Assembly (NCBI GenBank): GCA_046155615.1
Contig: JBJXFP010000083.1
Span: 60,102-124,101, forward strand
From: JANNVZ01 sp046155615
Lineage (GTDB): Bacteria > Bacteroidota > Bacteroidia > Flavobacteriales_D > Sanyastnellaceae
Direction: 5' to 3'
Length of the DNA: 64,000 nt
Shown: positions 42,387 to 53,000 of the stretch, piece by piece
Numbering within the stretch: the stretch's first letter is position 1
Layout: every line of letters begins with the position of its first letter
Notes under the pieces: generated by a model
What the model saw: the letters and a program-made list of their open reading frames with translations, nothing else
Told to the model about the DNA's origin: nothing
Databases searched by the model: none
Made by a program: the position numbers and the translations under genes

Positions 42387-44246
42387 ATGAAACGAATTTT
42401 ATTCTCTTTTTTCTCATTTGCCATAACCACTGTAGCGATAGCGCAATGTGAAGCAGGCGAAGTGGCTTTGACCATGAACATAGCTGTGGATCCCTGGCCA
42501 TGGGAAACCTATTGGCAGATAGTGCCCAGCGGAAATGATTGTGGCGATGGCATTGTGGCTGAGGGCAGCAATCCTGCTGTTGGATGTGAGAATACAGCAA
42601 CAGGCGATTCAGAATATCCGGCCAACACCGTCCAAACAGTAGGGCCTTATTGCCTCACAGATGGTGAAACCTACGATCTCATATTCAATGACAGTTGGGG
42701 AGATGGTGGTCTGGGATTTGAGCTGATGGAAAATGGTATAACCTCTCACATTTATTGGGCTGCCGGCTTTGATACCCAGTGGACATTTACTGTTGGTGAT
42801 GTCAATGTTGGAGAAAATGATTCGCCATGCAGCGCTCTTGAAGTAGTGCCTAATGGAGCAGTAGTGGCTTTGAACAATGAGCTTGCACTTGCAGGATTTC
42901 TGGAACCACATCCTACTGGCGGCAACTGCGCAGCACTTGGTTTTTGGTGCGCAAGTGATGGTGATGCAACCAACACAGTGTGGGCATATTTTGTTGCTGA
43001 ATCAGATGTGAGTTATGAGATAACAACATGTAATGAGGAAGGCTCGTTCGATACGCAGCTCACAGTTTTTCACGCTACTGAGTGTGGAGATTTTTCAACC
43101 TATGAAATGATAAGCAGCAATGATGACATGGCAGGCGGTTGCGGTGTTACCAATGGTTTTGCTTCTACATGTTTTGCATCGTGCTTAATACCTGGCGATA
43201 CTTATTATATACAGTTGGATGGTTGGCAGGGTGCAATGGGCGATGCTCATCTTTCGGTGTATACTTATGATGGTGATGCAGAACTTGCGGGAGTTGTGAA
43301 TAATGTTCCTTGTCCGCTGGACAAAGGACAAGAAGCGAACGGCAGCATCATTCCTTATGTGATAGGTGAAGGCCTCAACTTCACGTGTGAGTGGAGTGGG
43401 CCAGGCAATTTCGAATCAACAGATAACGCAATATACAACTTGCAGCCCGGAGTTTATGAACTCACATTGACTACTCCATGTGGTCAGGTGTTGGAAGAAA
43501 CGTATGAAGTTTTTCTGCCCGAACCCTGGAATTTTTCTGCCACTGCCATTGGCCCTGATTGCCCTGAAAGTGGCAATGGAAATATCAACGTCAGTGTGAG
43601 TGGTGCAAGTGAACCATACAATTACAACTGGACTGCATTCAACTTCAGCAGCGATCAGCAGGACATATCAAATCTTAACTATGGCATATACAACCTGAAT
43701 ATAACTGACAACAATGGCTGCACTTATCAATACTCCACCGACCTGCAAGCCGAAGATGATTTTCAATTTGACCTGGGCAATGACACTACCATATGCAATG
43801 ATGCATCGCTGCTCGTATTTGGACCTGCCGGTCTCGAGTATTTATGGCAAGATGGAAGCGCCAATCAATTCTACCAGATAGTGGGAAGCGAATGGCCTGC
43901 GGGCACCAATGCGCTCATACTTACTGCCAGCACTGAAGATGGATGCAGCTATACCGATGCATTTGTTTTCGAAGTAGAAATTTGTAACAACGTGACTGAA
44001 CTGAATCAGCTCAACACATTCAGCATAGCGCCTAATCCGGTGAGTGAAGTGCTAACGATAAGCGTGCAGCACATGGTCAGCAATGCCAGCATACTGGTGA
44101 CAGATGCAACCGGAAGGCGGGTGTCTGAAGTTCCATTCAACAATTTGCAGAACACTCAGATAGACATGAATTTTCCTGCGGGGCTTTATATGATAAGCTT
44201 GCTTCATGACGGCCACATTTCATCTAAGCGCATAGTGAAGCTCTAA
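42387..44246 (+). CDS. Large T9SS-exported protein with Cys-rich and SprB-like domains
   Basis: A 619-residue secreted protein. Signal peptide ends VAIAQC. It contains a segment near residues 20-120 with conserved DSWGDGG (also seen in bacteroidete surface proteins), a PPC-like beta domain, a SprB-like repeat (GPDCPESGNGNINVSVSGAS) and a C-terminal T9SS type A domain (SIAPNPVSEVLTISVQ, LLHDGHISSKRIVKL). Probable cell-surface protein, ligand unknown. Cysteines are frequent. Confidence 0.85.
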   Translation: MKRILFSFFSFAITTVAIAQCEAGEVALTMNIAVDPWPWETYWQIVPSGNDCGDGIVAEGSNPAVGCENTATGDSEYPANTVQTVGPYCLTDGETYDLIFNDSWGDGGLGFELMENGITSHIYWAAGFDTQWTFTVGDVNVGENDSPCSALEVVPNGAVVALNNELALAGFLEPHPTGGNCAALGFWCASDGDATNTVWAYFVAESDVSYEITTCNEEGSFDTQLTVFHATECGDFSTYEMISSNDDMAGGCGVTNGFASTCFASCLIPGDTYYIQLDGWQGAMGDAHLSVYTYDGDAELAGVVNNVPCPLDKGQEANGSIIPYVIGEGLNFTCEWSGPGNFESTDNAIYNLQPGVYELTLTTPCGQVLEETYEVFLPEPWNFSATAIGPDCPESGNGNINVSVSGASEPYNYNWTAFNFSSDQQDISNLNYGIYNLNITDNNGCTYQYSTDLQAEDDFQFDLGNDTTICNDASLLVFGPAGLEYLWQDGSANQFYQIVGSEWPAGTNALILTASTEDGCSYTDAFVFEVEICNNVTELNQLNTFSIAPNPVSEVLTISVQHMVSNASILVTDATGRRVSEVPFNNLQNTQIDMNFPAGLYMISLLHDGHISSKRIVKL

Positions 44247-44278
44247 AAGGCGATACAAAACCCAAAACAAGGAATCCC

Positions 44279-44324
44279 AAACCCACAATTACGGTTATCA
44301 CCGTAGCTGTGGGTTTGTTGTTTT
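44279..44324 (+). terminator. Two-tier terminator hairpin
   Basis: AAACCCACA (44279-44287) / TGTGGGTTT (44308-44316) outer stem and TACGGT/ACCGTA inner stem around TATC, with a 2x2 internal loop, then GTTGTTTTC. It follows the 619-residue gene. Confidence 0.8.
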
Positions 44325-44368
44325 CAGGTGATTTGCTGTGGAATAAAAATTCAAAACCTCAACGCAAC

Positions 44369-45982
44369 ATGAAAAAGCAAATTACTCGAGTTGCATTGAC
44401 CCTGACATGGGCCATTGCAAGCATCTTATCCAATGCGCAGGCATTGTCTATTGAAAAAACCTATGAGATAACCGGCAAAGCCAATCGCGGATTTCTGGGT
44501 GATATTCACATAGATGAAGCAGCAGGTGTGGTAGAACTTACATACTGCACCAAGAGCAACGATCGTTTGGCCAAGTTTGAGACTTATGTTTTCGACACGC
44601 AATTCAATTTTAAAGAACTGAAAACTGAAGAAATAGAATTTGAGAAGGCACGGGCGAAATACAAATGGTTCAGATATAAAGGCGAGACATACTCAGTAGA
44701 AGCCGTGAGTGTGGAAGCCAATCTGATGGGTACACTTGTATTGAAGCGGAAACTAATTACCTACTCATGGAATTGGTGGTGGGGTGGCTATGACAAGAGC
44801 GTGAAGTTGCTTGAAAAGGTGAAACCCAAGAATGACGAAGGCAACAAATACTTTTTGCACCGCAAGGCAGAGAATGATGAAACTGGCGAAGTGCTTGTGA
44901 TAGTGGGAGAGAGGCAACAGGGCAAAGGAGCTGACGGCTGGGCCATGTACAAGCATTTTTCCGCTCTTATCATCAACAAGGATCTGGATGTCACCAAGAC
45001 GACAGACTTCAATTTCGACTATCCACAGACCATAGTTTCGGCTTTTCTGGTTTCAAAAGAGGGTGGAGTGGATGAAGACAGTGATGACCTTTCAACCAGC
45101 GATCTGGCACTCATGTTTGCCCCGATGGGAGCGGGCAAAAAATTGCAGGATCCAAATCCTGCCAACTACACTTATGTGCGCTTTGAGAATGATGCTGACC
45201 TGATGCAGCGAAGCACCATACTCACACCAAATGCAGCCTGGGCCATCAACAGCATAGCCACTGTGGATGGATATACCTACATATACGGGCCGGCTAAAGC
45301 AGAAGATGATTATGCCAACCAAACTCTGGTAGGTGATCTGGATGCCATGAAGTGGAAGGCATTTCAAATAGCCAAGCTTGACACGAAAGGTGTGCTATGG
45401 ATAAGCGCACCAAGTATTGATGACTTTGAAACCAAGGTGCAGGGCGGACCCAATCAGAAGAAGGTACCGGCATACAAAGGCAAAAAATTTCGCACATCTA
45501 ACCTTGTGATCTCAGATACTGAAATATTCATCATGGGACAAAATTTCAAAATGAACAGTGAAGGCGGCAAAGAATTTACCGACCCAATCATGTTTCAATT
45601 CAGCGCGACTGGTGAGTTGAAATCTCAGTATGGCCTGCGAAGAGAAGAAAACAACCAATACGCGAAGACATCACCTGTGATGCAGGAGCTAGTTCTAAGT
45701 AACGATGGTAAAAATGTTTATTGGCTTGTAGGTGAAGTAAAAGGAGTGCGTGAAGATCGGGAACTCGGAAATAGTAAATACAAGGTATTGATGTATCCGA
45801 ATGTGGCCAAAGTCAATCTGACAGCAGGCACCATTGGCGACTTTCAATTCTTTGGTCAGGAGAAATTTTTCTTGAATAACAGCATTCCCTTCTTACCAAT
45901 TGATGAGGCCAACTCTATTGTCTTTTTCGGTGAGAGCAAGAATGGAAAAACACTTTGGTTTGGGAAAATGCCAACTGAATAA
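44369..45982 (+). CDS. Exported protein of unknown function
   Basis: A 537-residue exported protein with signal peptide ending LSNAQ. The remainder is a beta-rich sequence with repeated blades (e.g. YTYVRFENDADLMQRST, TYIYGPAKAEDD, KKFRTSNLVISDTEIF, GKNVYWLVGEVK), suggesting a beta-propeller. No named domain or sorting signal is recognised. The ATG at 44369 is preferred; an upstream GTG also is in frame but without a signal peptide. Confidence 0.65.
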   Translation: MKKQITRVALTLTWAIASILSNAQALSIEKTYEITGKANRGFLGDIHIDEAAGVVELTYCTKSNDRLAKFETYVFDTQFNFKELKTEEIEFEKARAKYKWFRYKGETYSVEAVSVEANLMGTLVLKRKLITYSWNWWWGGYDKSVKLLEKVKPKNDEGNKYFLHRKAENDETGEVLVIVGERQQGKGADGWAMYKHFSALIINKDLDVTKTTDFNFDYPQTIVSAFLVSKEGGVDEDSDDLSTSDLALMFAPMGAGKKLQDPNPANYTYVRFENDADLMQRSTILTPNAAWAINSIATVDGYTYIYGPAKAEDDYANQTLVGDLDAMKWKAFQIAKLDTKGVLWISAPSIDDFETKVQGGPNQKKVPAYKGKKFRTSNLVISDTEIFIMGQNFKMNSEGGKEFTDPIMFQFSATGELKSQYGLRREENNQYAKTSPVMQELVLSNDGKNVYWLVGEVKGVREDRELGNSKYKVLMYPNVAKVNLTAGTIGDFQFFGQEKFFLNNSIPFLPIDEANSIVFFGESKNGKTLWFGKMPTE

Positions 45983-46000
45983 CTCCACTGTACCTCATTG

Positions 46001-46030
46001 AAAAGGGCCTGCAATACTGCGGGCCCTTTT
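46001..46030. terminator. Bidirectional terminator between converging genes
   Basis: AAAAGGGCCTGC (46001-46012) / GCGGGCCCTTTT (46019-46030), one wobble pair, loop AATACT. It serves both the 44369 and 46053 genes. Confidence 0.85.
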
Positions 46031-46052
46031 ATGACATCAACGAGCGTCTTCC

Positions 46053-46646
46053 TTACAATGACACGCCAGCGAAGCAAACAAGGAAGGCGAAAACGATTCC
46101 CGGAAGCCAGAAAAGCAAACAAAGTAATAAGTCCAACCAGAAGTTGGTAGTGATTGATCCCTCGAATAAAAAGACTGCGAGAAACGGAATGAAAATGCAA
46201 AGAATAACCAACAACACTTCATTGGTATTGAGTTCATTTACATCTTCCATATTCGGTTTTGCAATTTGTTGAATCGTTTGCTTAGCCTCACGAACATCTG
46301 CCCTGTTAATAGCGTTTGTCTGTTTGCTTGACTTCTTAACGGCCTTAACCTTCAGGTCTGCTGGCTGCAATTCATTGCTTGAACCGGCCACTGCCTCCTC
46401 TTGGCTTGTCTCAACAGAAGAATTGTTCTCTTTCTCGGCTACCTGCAATGCTTCTTCTGCCATGGTGAACTCAACTTCACTTGCATTCGATGCCAAATTC
46501 TCTTGAGGTTGAACCGTTGCATTCGATAGCTTATTTATTTTAGAATTCCATTCTACATGGTAGCCACCCGTGTAGTGCCGCTTTTCAATAGTGCAACTGC
46601 CTACAATAAGCAAAATGCCAAAAAGGAAGAGGTAAGTTTTTTTCAT
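46053..46646 (-). CDS. Lipoprotein-like protein with Pmp3/YqaE membrane domain
   Basis: A 197-residue protein. Lipoprotein signal (LLIVGSC, Cys18) is followed by a polar, Glu/Lys-rich region of ~100 residues, then a Pmp3/YqaE-type two-helix domain at ~145-197 (LVILCIFIPFLAVFLFEG, LLLCLLFWLPGIVFAFLV). Pmp3 proteins are small membrane proteins of ion or stress tolerance; here joined to an exported domain. Both ends appear complete. Confidence 0.75.
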   Translation of the reverse strand: MKKTYLFLFGILLIVGSCTIEKRHYTGGYHVEWNSKINKLSNATVQPQENLASNASEVEFTMAEEALQVAEKENNSSVETSQEEAVAGSSNELQPADLKVKAVKKSSKQTNAINRADVREAKQTIQQIAKPNMEDVNELNTNEVLLVILCIFIPFLAVFLFEGSITTNFWLDLLLCLLFWLPGIVFAFLVCFAGVSL

Positions 46647-46767
46647 ATTTTTTTTTGATTTTGAGCGCTAAGTAAATACCACAAGTCGATACATGCATCA
46701 TTCAATTAATTTACTTACTAAACCGAGATCAACCAGAACAATCCTATGCTATGACTGACCTTCGCTT
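46647..46767. other. Short divergent intergenic region
   Basis: A 121-bp A/T-rich gap between the Pmp3-like lipoprotein and the DsbA-family gene. It contains AATTAATTTACTTACTAAAC but no clear promoter or RNA. Confidence 0.35.
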
Positions 46768-47586
46768 ATGTTTTTGCGTTTCATCCTCATTTGCGCTGCG
46801 TTAGTCCCTTTCTTTAGGCAGAATCATGCGTTTGGACAAACGCACAAATCCAAATTTGATAATGCAATGACCAACAATATGAAAATAGAAGTATGGAGCG
46901 ATGTAGTGTGTCCATTCTGCTACATCGGAAAAAGAAAATTTGAACTGGGGCTCGAACAATTTGCACATAAAGACAGCGTAGAAATTGTATGGAAGAGTTT
47001 TCAACTCAATCCAAGTATAAAAACAGATACCACTATTTCTATCTACCAATCATTGGCCGATCAAAAAGGATGGACCTTGGAATATAGTCGAAGTGCTACT
47101 AAACATGTAACTGATATGGCAGAGGAAGTAGGACTACATTATGATTTTGATAAAACCATAGTGGCAAACACATTCAACGCCCATCGCTTGATTCATCTTG
47201 CAAAATCAAAAGGCAAACAATCAGAGGCTGAAGAACTTTTGTTCAAGTCTTACTTCATAGATGGAAAGAACATTGACGATGACTCCGTGCTGATATCATT
47301 AGGTATTGAGATCGGAATTGATAGTACTGAAACGGTCCAAATGCTTAGTGGACATCTATTCGAAAAGGAGGTACAGCAAGACATTTATGAAGCTCAGCAA
47401 GTAGGAGTTCGTGGAGTGCCATTCTTTGTCTTAGATGATAAATATGCATTGAGTGGGGCACAACAACCAGAAGTGTTTTTGTCCGCATTGAACCAAGTAT
47501 GGGCTGAATTTTCAGAAAGAAATGCTACCACAAAACTGGAAATAAAGGAAGGTGCTGCGTGCACTCCTGATGCCGGTTGTGAGTAA
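46768..47586 (+). CDS. DsbA family thiol oxidoreductase, FrnE-like
   Basis: A 272-residue DsbA-fold protein with active-site CPFC (WSDVVCPFCYIGKRKFE) and GVRGVPFFVLDDKYALSGAQ (cis-Pro loop). FrnE/2-hydroxychromene isomerase-like members are cytoplasmic and start at MKIEVW (46879), but this frame extends upstream through MFLRFILICAALVPFF, a signal-peptide-like segment ending HAFGQ. If real, the protein is exported. Starts at 46768, 46867 and 46879 are all possible. The last residues add CTPDAGCE. Confidence 0.8.
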   Translation: MFLRFILICAALVPFFRQNHAFGQTHKSKFDNAMTNNMKIEVWSDVVCPFCYIGKRKFELGLEQFAHKDSVEIVWKSFQLNPSIKTDTTISIYQSLADQKGWTLEYSRSATKHVTDMAEEVGLHYDFDKTIVANTFNAHRLIHLAKSKGKQSEAEELLFKSYFIDGKNIDDDSVLISLGIEIGIDSTETVQMLSGHLFEKEVQQDIYEAQQVGVRGVPFFVLDDKYALSGAQQPEVFLSALNQVWAEFSERNATTKLEIKEGAACTPDAGCE

Positions 47587-47612
47587 TGCTTAGTGTACAT
47601 TTCGAACCATAA

Positions 47613-50015
47613 GTGATGATTTTATTCATCACAAGTTTTATGATTCGAGTTGCAACAATCTTCGTAAGCCTTTCAATAAAAACTTTGGATTTATCTGCTC
47701 AGTGTGAGGCGGGATTCATCCAGGATTGCAATGGCAATTGCCAACCTGCTTCTTGGGTGGGCGATGGTGTTTGTGACGATGGTGTCCAGTTTCCTTCGGA
47801 TTTCATGTGCGCAGAGTTCAATTGGGACGATGGCGATTGTGGCGATTGTCCACCGGGTATGGTAGCAGATTGCAATGGCAATTGTTGGGCTGCTTCTTTA
47901 ATTGGAAACGGCATTTGTCAAAACGGTGGATTGGGTGGCCCTGATTTCAGTTGTGAAATGTTTGATTTTGATGGGGGCGACTGTGCATATCCGGGTTGCA
48001 CAGATCCATTGGCTACCAATTACAATTCAGATGCTGAAATAGATGATGGAAGTTGTTATTACACCTTATGCCCACCAGGTCAATTTGAAGATTGTAGTGG
48101 CAACTGCTGGGACAATTCTCTACTTGAACATCTGGGCAACTGGCATTGCAATCGCGGACTTTGGCTTTCCAATGCTACCTACTTCCACCATGGTCCAACG
48201 GAGCTAGACTTCAACTGTGCACTGTTCAATTTCGATGATGGCGATTGCATCACCCTTGGATGTACCGACCCACTTGCCAATAATTATTATGAACATGCTG
48301 ATACGGATGATGGCACTTGCCACTATGGTGCTTGTTCACCAAACACCATAGACTGTATGGGAAATTGTGTTCCGGAAAACTGGATAGGTGAAAACGAATG
48401 TGATAGCGTTACAAATAATCCAATCGAACATCTTTTCAATGGCGCATATCCCGATCATCTTATTGCGAACATTCCGGTAGGTGAGAGTCCACGCGGAATG
48501 TGCATATTGCCTGATGGTTCTAAGGCCTATATAGGTTGCGGTTCAGAAATCACGGTGGTTGATCTGCCGCAGGATTTTGGATGCGCCACTACAACTAGCA
48601 TAGACGTGAATGGATTGGCCTATACCTGCTCCGCCTCGATAGATGGATCAAGAGTTTTTATTACCAACCACAGCACCAATCAAGTACAGGTAATTAATAC
48701 CGCCACTGATGTCATCATAGCCAGCATACCAGTAGGCGACAATCCAGTGAAAATGTGGACCGCTCACAATGGAGAGCATGTTTTTGTGTCGTGTAATATT
48801 GATGACCAAGTGTACATGATTAGCACCACTGCACTTTCAGTAGTCCATGTATTTAATACAGGCGAACAGCCTCGCAACATATGCACCTCTCCAGACGACT
48901 CCAGATTGTACACTGCAGATTGGCTTTCCTTCACTATGTCAGTCTTCTCTACTTCGCCACCTTATGAATTGATAGCCACCGTGCCCGTTGATTATTGGCC
49001 GCAAGCCATCTGGGCCACACCTGATGATAAGTATGTATTGGTGGCCAACTTCGGTTTCGATTTCAGCTACGATCATTGTTCAGTTATACGCACAGCCGAC
49101 TGGCAAGTGATTGCTCGATTGCAAACTGGTGCAGGGCCTGAAGACATGGTTAGCATTGGTGAAGATGGACAGTATTTATATGTGTCCAACTGGGGAATGC
49201 CATGCTGTTTCTACACCGCATATGACTTTTGCTGTTCATCTTCTCCCCCACTTGGCTCTGCTACCATTATAGCACTTCCTGACTTCGATGATATTGTGCC
49301 ACCTGGCACCTTCCCTGATACCATTCCGTATATCAATTCCACCCTTGCCATCGTTCCCTTGAATGCAGAGTATAGTTTTGGTATGGCAACACACCCTTCT
49401 GGTGAGTATGTCTATACTGTAAATATGAATAGCAGCACAATGTCAGTGATTGGTTTCGAAAATGAGGAATCGGTTTTGCCTGGCGAAACATGTTCAAATC
49501 CTATTGTGTTGGCAGCACTCACTGATTGTATTGAATCGTCCACTGCGTGCTACACAGATCATTACAATGAAGCATGTCAGTTTACAGAAATAGGTGCAGC
49601 TGATAAAGTATACAGCTATACACCAAACAATAGCATAACTGGCACATTCGATATGTGTACCTCCTCCTTCGATACAAAAGTTTATGTTTATGAGGATGCC
49701 TGTGGTGCCTACAACAGCGGCACAGCGATCTATTGCAATGATGATTATTGTGGCGTGAACGGTTGGCGATCTTATATAGAAGAAGTCACCTTATCTGAAG
49801 GTCATACTTACTATATCGTTGTTGACGGTTTTGGCAGTGCCGATCAAGGCGATTTCCAACTTTGCTTTGATATGGCATGCACAACAGACCTAGATCATGA
49901 TGGACTTGTTACTTTTTCTGACTTCTTAATTTTCATTGCGGGCTATGGGATTGAATATGATACATCTACACTTCTTCTCATGCTTGCAGATTTTGGACAG
50001 ATCTGCGAACCTTGA
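47613..50015 (+). CDS. Secreted Cys-rich repeat and beta-propeller protein with EF-hand/dockerin-like end
   Basis: An 800-residue exported protein. After the signal peptide come Notch/LNR-like Cys-rich repeats (CNGNCQPASWVGDGVCDDG; DWDDGDC-like ends), two GCTDPLATNYNSDAEIDDGSC-like units split across the first ~280 residues, YVTN-type propeller repeats (SPRGMCILPDGSKAYIG; VINTATDVIIASIPVG; TVVDYWPQAIWATPDD-like), a PPC-like domain, and a calcium-binding end DLDHDGLVTFSDFLIFIAGYG. No T9SS sorting domain is visible. Probable surface or released protein; role unknown. Confidence 0.8.
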   Translation: MMILFITSFMIRVATIFVSLSIKTLDLSAQCEAGFIQDCNGNCQPASWVGDGVCDDGVQFPSDFMCAEFNWDDGDCGDCPPGMVADCNGNCWAASLIGNGICQNGGLGGPDFSCEMFDFDGGDCAYPGCTDPLATNYNSDAEIDDGSCYYTLCPPGQFEDCSGNCWDNSLLEHLGNWHCNRGLWLSNATYFHHGPTELDFNCALFNFDDGDCITLGCTDPLANNYYEHADTDDGTCHYGACSPNTIDCMGNCVPENWIGENECDSVTNNPIEHLFNGAYPDHLIANIPVGESPRGMCILPDGSKAYIGCGSEITVVDLPQDFGCATTTSIDVNGLAYTCSASIDGSRVFITNHSTNQVQVINTATDVIIASIPVGDNPVKMWTAHNGEHVFVSCNIDDQVYMISTTALSVVHVFNTGEQPRNICTSPDDSRLYTADWLSFTMSVFSTSPPYELIATVPVDYWPQAIWATPDDKYVLVANFGFDFSYDHCSVIRTADWQVIARLQTGAGPEDMVSIGEDGQYLYVSNWGMPCCFYTAYDFCCSSSPPLGSATIIALPDFDDIVPPGTFPDTIPYINSTLAIVPLNAEYSFGMATHPSGEYVYTVNMNSSTMSVIGFENEESVLPGETCSNPIVLAALTDCIESSTACYTDHYNEACQFTEIGAADKVYSYTPNNSITGTFDMCTSSFDTKVYVYEDACGAYNSGTAIYCNDDYCGVNGWRSYIEEVTLSEGHTYYIVVDGFGSADQGDFQLCFDMACTTDLDHDGLVTFSDFLIFIAGYGIEYDTSTLLLMLADFGQICEP

Positions 50016-50050
50016 TTCTAAATTCGCACGGAATACTTAAAGAAAACTTC

Positions 50051-53000
50051 GTGCAAGTCCAAACCCCATATACCCCCAAAAACAAAGTCCGAATAGTGAC
50101 AGCGGCTTCACTCTTCGATGGACACGATGCTGCCATAAATATCATGCGCAGGATTATCCAAAGCACAGGGTGCGAAGTGATACATCTTGGTCACGACCGC
50201 AGTGTAGAAGAAGTGGTGAACTGCGCCATTCAAGAAGATGCTCAGGCCATAGCGATGACATCGTATCAAGGCGGTCATACAGAATATTTCAAATACATGT
50301 ATGACTTACTGAAAGAAAAAGGCGCGGGTCATATTAAAATATTTGGTGGTGGTGGCGGAACTATTCTTCCTTCAGAAATTGAAGAGTTGCAGCAATATGG
50401 TATCGCAAGAATTTATCATCCTGATGATGGTCGTGCGATGGGTTTACAGGGAATGATAAATGACCTTGTGCAAAAGAGTGATGTGCCAACAGGATTTAAG
50501 TTGAATGGTGAAGTGGGGCACATTGGTGTAAACGACCACGGTTCCATTGCACGATTGATTTCCTCAGCAGAAAACTATCCTGACCAGCACAAGGATGAGC
50601 TAAAGAAAATTCAAGACATCGCTGCAAAAACACAAACACCTGTCCTTGGAATTACGGGAACCGGTGGTTCGGGAAAGTCTTCGATGGTGGATGAAATCGT
50701 GCGAAGATTCTTACTTGATTTTCCAAGCAAGAACATCGGAATCATTTCTGTTGACCCATCGAAAAGAAAAACAGGTGGAGCTTTACTGGGTGATAGAATT
50801 CGTATGAATTCTATTCGCAATTCGCGCGTTTACATGCGCTCACTTGCAACACGCCAAAGCAATCTCGCATTATCAAAACATGTTGCAGAAGCCGTTGCAA
50901 TTCTCAAAGCTGCAAAGTTTGATTTAATCATTCTTGAAACATCAGGCATAGGTCAGAGCGATACCGAAATCATGGACCACAGCGATGTTGCCCTCTACAT
51001 CATGACACCAGAGTTTGGTGCAGCCACACAACTTGAGAAGATTGACATGCTTGATTTCGCAGATGTTGTTGCCATCAACAAATTCGACAAGCGTGGCTCG
51101 CAGGACGCATTGCGCGATGTGCGCAAACAATACAAACGCAATCACCAATTGTGGGATGCCGAGGACGATTCGCTTCCAGTTGTCGGAACCATCGCATCTC
51201 AATTCAACGACCCGGGAACGAACGAACTCTACATCAAAATCATCCATCAAATTGTTGAGAAGACAGGCGCGGATTTAAAATCGAATTTCTTCCACACCAA
51301 CGAGATGAGTGAAAAGATTTTCATCATCCCGCCAAACCGAACGCGCTACCTGAGTGAGATAAGTGAGAACAACCGCGCTTACGATAAATGGGCGAAAGAG
51401 CAAAGCGCGATTGCAGACAAACTCTATGCGCTTAATGAAAGCATTCGGGTTCTGGAAGAAAGTTCAATTGGCGGGAAGGACAACTCCCCCTCCTTTGGAG
51501 AGGGCCGGGGTGAGGTTGACGAAGCACTTTCGATATTGAAGGCTTCATTCGACAGAATCAAACTCGACCTTGATCCGCACAACTGGGAAATTATTTCCAC
51601 ATGGAATGCGAAGCGCGCGCTTTACAAAAACGCTGAATACAAATTCACGGTGCGCGATAAAGAAGTGCGAATCCAGACACACACCGAAAGTCTTTCGCAC
51701 CAGATGATTCCTAAAGTGGTGACGCCATCGTACCGCAGTTGGGGTGATATTTTGAATTGGGTTTTGCAAGAGAATGTTCCAGGAGAATTTCCATACACCT
51801 CCGGTCTTTATCCTTTCAAGCGCGAGGGCGAAGATCCTGCAAGAATGTTTGCTGGAGAAGGTGGCCCGGAAAGAACCAACAAACGCTTTCATTACGTCAG
51901 TCATGGATTGCCAGCTAAACGCTTGTCCACTGCATTCGACAGCGTGACACTTTACGGCAACGACCCAGACCATCGTCCTGATATTTATGGCAAGGTGGGC
52001 AACAGTGGTGTTTCGATTTGCTGCCTCGATGATGCAAAAAAATTGTATTCCGGTTTTGACCTCGCAGACCCGAAGACATCTGTGAGCATGACCATCAACG
52101 GCCCTGCTCCTATGCTGCTCGCTTTCTTCATGAACGCTGCCATTGACCAGCAATGCGAGAAGTACATCAAAGAGAACAAACTCGAAAAGGAAGTGGAGAA
52201 GAAACTCCACGCGAAGTATGACGCGAAAGGAATTACACGACCGAAGTATCAAGGCGAATTGCCACAGGGAAACGATGGTCTCGGTTTGATGCTCCTCGGC
52301 ATCACAGGAGAAGAAGTTTTACCGAAAGATGTTTACGAAAAAATAAAAGCATACACACTTTCACAAGTGCGCGGAACTGTGCAGGCTGATATACTGAAAG
52401 AAGACCAGGCGCAGAACACCTGCATTTTCTCCACCGAGTTTGCGCTGCGATTGATGGGTGATGTTCAGGAGTATTTCATTGAAAGAAAAGTGCGCAACTT
52501 CTATTCGGTTTCAATTAGCGGCTATCACATTGCAGAAGCTGGCGCAAACCCGATAACACAACTTGCGTTCACGCTTGCTAATGGTTTCACCTACGTGGAA
52601 TACTACCTCTCGCGAGGCATGGACATCAACGAGTTTGGTCCTAATCTCTCGTTCTTCTTCAGCAATGGAATAGACCCTGAGTATGCGGTGATAGGAAGAG
52701 TGGCGCGAAGAATATGGAGTAAAGCTCTTGCGAAAAAGTATGGTGCCAATGCACGTGCACAAATGTTGAAGTACCATATCCAAACAAGCGGACGTTCACT
52801 ACATGCGCAGGAGATTGACTTCAATGACATACGCACAACACTGCAGGCACTGTACGCGATTTATGACAACTGTAATTCGTTACATACTAACGCATACGAT
52901 GAAGCTATCACTACGCCTACAGAAGAAAGCGTGCGCAGGGCGATGGCCATTCAGCTCATCATCAACAAAGAATTGGGATTAGCAAAAAATGAAAATCCGT

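Noticed and set aside
51545..52252. Long open frame (235 codons) antisense to icmF
   Set aside because: It is a shadow of a strongly conserved mutase reading frame; its residues show no family pattern.
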